In this document: positions 63,584 through 64,000 of the stretch, in pieces
How the letters are laid out: each line of letters opens with the position of its first letter
Numbering within the stretch: the stretch's first letter is position 1
NCBI RefSeq assembly: GCF_018403765.1
Contig: NZ_BOVQ01000009.1
Location: 60,759 to 124,758, forward strand
Length of the DNA: 64,000 nucleotides
From: Lactococcus nasutitermitis
Lineage (GTDB): Bacteria > Bacillota > Bacilli > Lactobacillales > Streptococcaceae
Reading direction: 5' to 3'
Notes under the pieces: generated by a model
What the model was told of the DNA's origin: nothing
Seen by the model: only the letters and a program-made list of their open reading frames with translations
Databases searched by the model: none
Made by a program: the position numbers and the translations under genes

Positions 63584-63715
63584 TCACTATACTCAGATTT
63601 CAATGTATTAGCAATGTGTGTGTATAAGCAGAATAGGGAAAACTTACCAAAGTTTAGCATAGTTTGGTATCTGAATCAAGATGTATTACGTGAATTGAAC
63701 ATAGCTAAGAAGTAA
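63584..63715 (+). pseudogene. Remnant coding frame without start, about 43 codons
   Basis: One frame stays open up to a TAA at 63713-63715 and reads like real protein near its end (LPKFSIVWYLNQDVLRELNI). It has only an internal ATG at 63614 with no Shine-Dalgarno, and a terminator directly follows. It looks like the 3' end of a lost gene; the family is not recognised. Confidence 0.35.
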
Positions 63716-63720
63716 AAACG

Positions 63721-63743
63721 GCATCCAAAAAGATGCTTTTTTG
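63721..63743 (+). terminator. Terminator after the remnant frame
   Basis: GCATC (63721-63725) pairs with GATGC (63732-63736), followed by T6. Confidence 0.8.
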
Positions 63744-63772
63744 TTATTTATTCTAAATAATTAAAAAAGCGG

Positions 63773-63801
63773 TTGCATTTATTGGAAATTAAGAGTAAAA
63801 T
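63773..63801 (+). promoter_or_regulatory. Promoter of the right-edge surface protein gene
   Basis: TTGCAT (63773-63778), a 17-bp spacer, TAAAAT (63796-63801). A leader of about 95 nt follows before the ATG. Confidence 0.6.
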
Positions 63802-63903
63802 ATAAAACAACAATCATTAAAAAGACAATACAATTTAATATTGAAAATTATATTTTTATTTAGAAGTAATAACGTTGATTATTTTGAGGGATTTTTATAC
63901 TTT

Positions 63904-64000
63904 ATGAAAACACACCCACACTTTTCTCAGAAAAGTTGTTTCCGAGCTTGGAAATCAGGCAAGCACTGGCTTTATGCGGCGACTGCTCTCGCTGTTTTAG
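63904..64000 (+). CDS. Start of a secreted protein with KxYKxGKxW-type signal peptide (3' end outside window)
   Basis: Only 32 residues are present. The segment FRAWKSGKHWLYAATALAVL matches the KxYKxGKxW signal-peptide pattern with Arg for the first Lys and Trp for Tyr. Such signals occur on very large serine-rich or glucan-processing surface proteins of lactobacilli and streptococci, some exported by the accessory Sec system. GAGGGA precedes the ATG. What the mature protein is cannot be seen. Confidence 0.75.
   Translation, partial: MKTHPHFSQKSCFRAWKSGKHWLYAATALAVL

Larger units (their letters stand above)
63469..63903 (+). other. 435-bp gap: two terminators, an ORF remnant and a promoter
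   Basis: From left to right: the yebC terminator (63541-63575), an open frame without a usable start (about 63584-63715), a second terminator (63721-63743), and a promoter with an AT-rich leader before the right-edge gene. No RNA gene or known mobile element was recognised. Confidence 0.7.

Overview
The window is low-GC Gram-positive DNA that looks like a Lactococcus chromosome. The evidence is a rhamnose-polysaccharide locus of lactococcal/streptococcal type (rmlA-C-B-D, rgpA-F) continuing into a phosphopolysaccharide ('pellicle') module, menaquinone genes, the fakA/yloU, yutD/rlmN and yqeH-to-yebC housekeeping neighbourhoods, and a KxYKxGKxW-type signal peptide at the right edge. I cannot fix the species. 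No tRNA, rRNA, CRISPR array, insertion sequence or phage module was seen.

Layout. 1-4.5 kb: end of a metallophosphatase/5'-nucleotidase gene, yutD, an ABC exporter, rlmN. 4.55-8.3 kb: a TPP-riboswitch operon thiM-cytX-thiD-thiE for salvage of thiamine precursors. 8.4-9.0 kb: a nitroreductase. 9.1-14.7 kb: a four-gene WxL/LPXTG cell-surface cluster (csc type) with a 1010-residue lectin-like WxL protein. 14.9-16.8 kb: polyprenyl diphosphate synthase and menA. 16.8-19.5 kb (minus): feoA-feoB and a Cys-rich partner. 19.7-23.1 kb (minus): fakA, yloU, an ABC ATPase, rpmB. 23.2-24.8 kb: a DUF1129 membrane protein and a secreted repeat protein.

24.9-51.2 kb is one long plus-strand polysaccharide locus. 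Its first part makes dTDP-rhamnose, but small unrelated genes (isochorismatase-like, two VOC proteins, a DUF2255-like protein, small membrane proteins) sit between rmlC, rmlB and rmlD. rgpA-F then build and export the rhamnan. The second part (39.9-51.2 kb) holds a DPM1-like glycosyltransferase with a DUF2304 partner, three more glycosyltransferases, a Stealth phosphotransferase, a LicD protein, a Wzx flippase, a TagD-like cytidylyltransferase, a membrane-anchored surface protein and a second DUF2142 protein. Two GH25 muramidases (minus strand) close the locus. They share a three-unit C-terminal repeat with the secreted protein just before rmlA, so this repeat brackets the polysaccharide locus.

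54.1-63.5 kb is housekeeping: guaB, yqeH, a small ORF, hflX, yhbY, nadD, yqeK, rsfS, a methyltransferase, tmcAL and yebC. The last 435 bp before the right-edge gene hold two terminators, a remnant ORF and a promoter.

The least explained signal is a dispersed perfect palindrome with core TTGACAGTTCTGTCAA, usually flanked by T's on the left and A's on the right. There are eleven copies with an intact core and about fifteen degenerate ones. They lie both between and inside genes at 0.8-2.3, 21.8-22.9, 28.7-39.1 and 55.6-62.6 kb, and are absent from the thi/WxL/men/feo block and the variable polysaccharide block. Inside genes the motif is read in only two frames (Leu-Thr-x-Leu-Ser-Lys or Phe-Asp-x-x-Val-Lys); the third frame supplies a stop codon, which one gene uses. 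It behaves like a nucleotide-level chromosomal signal, not a terminator or protein motif.
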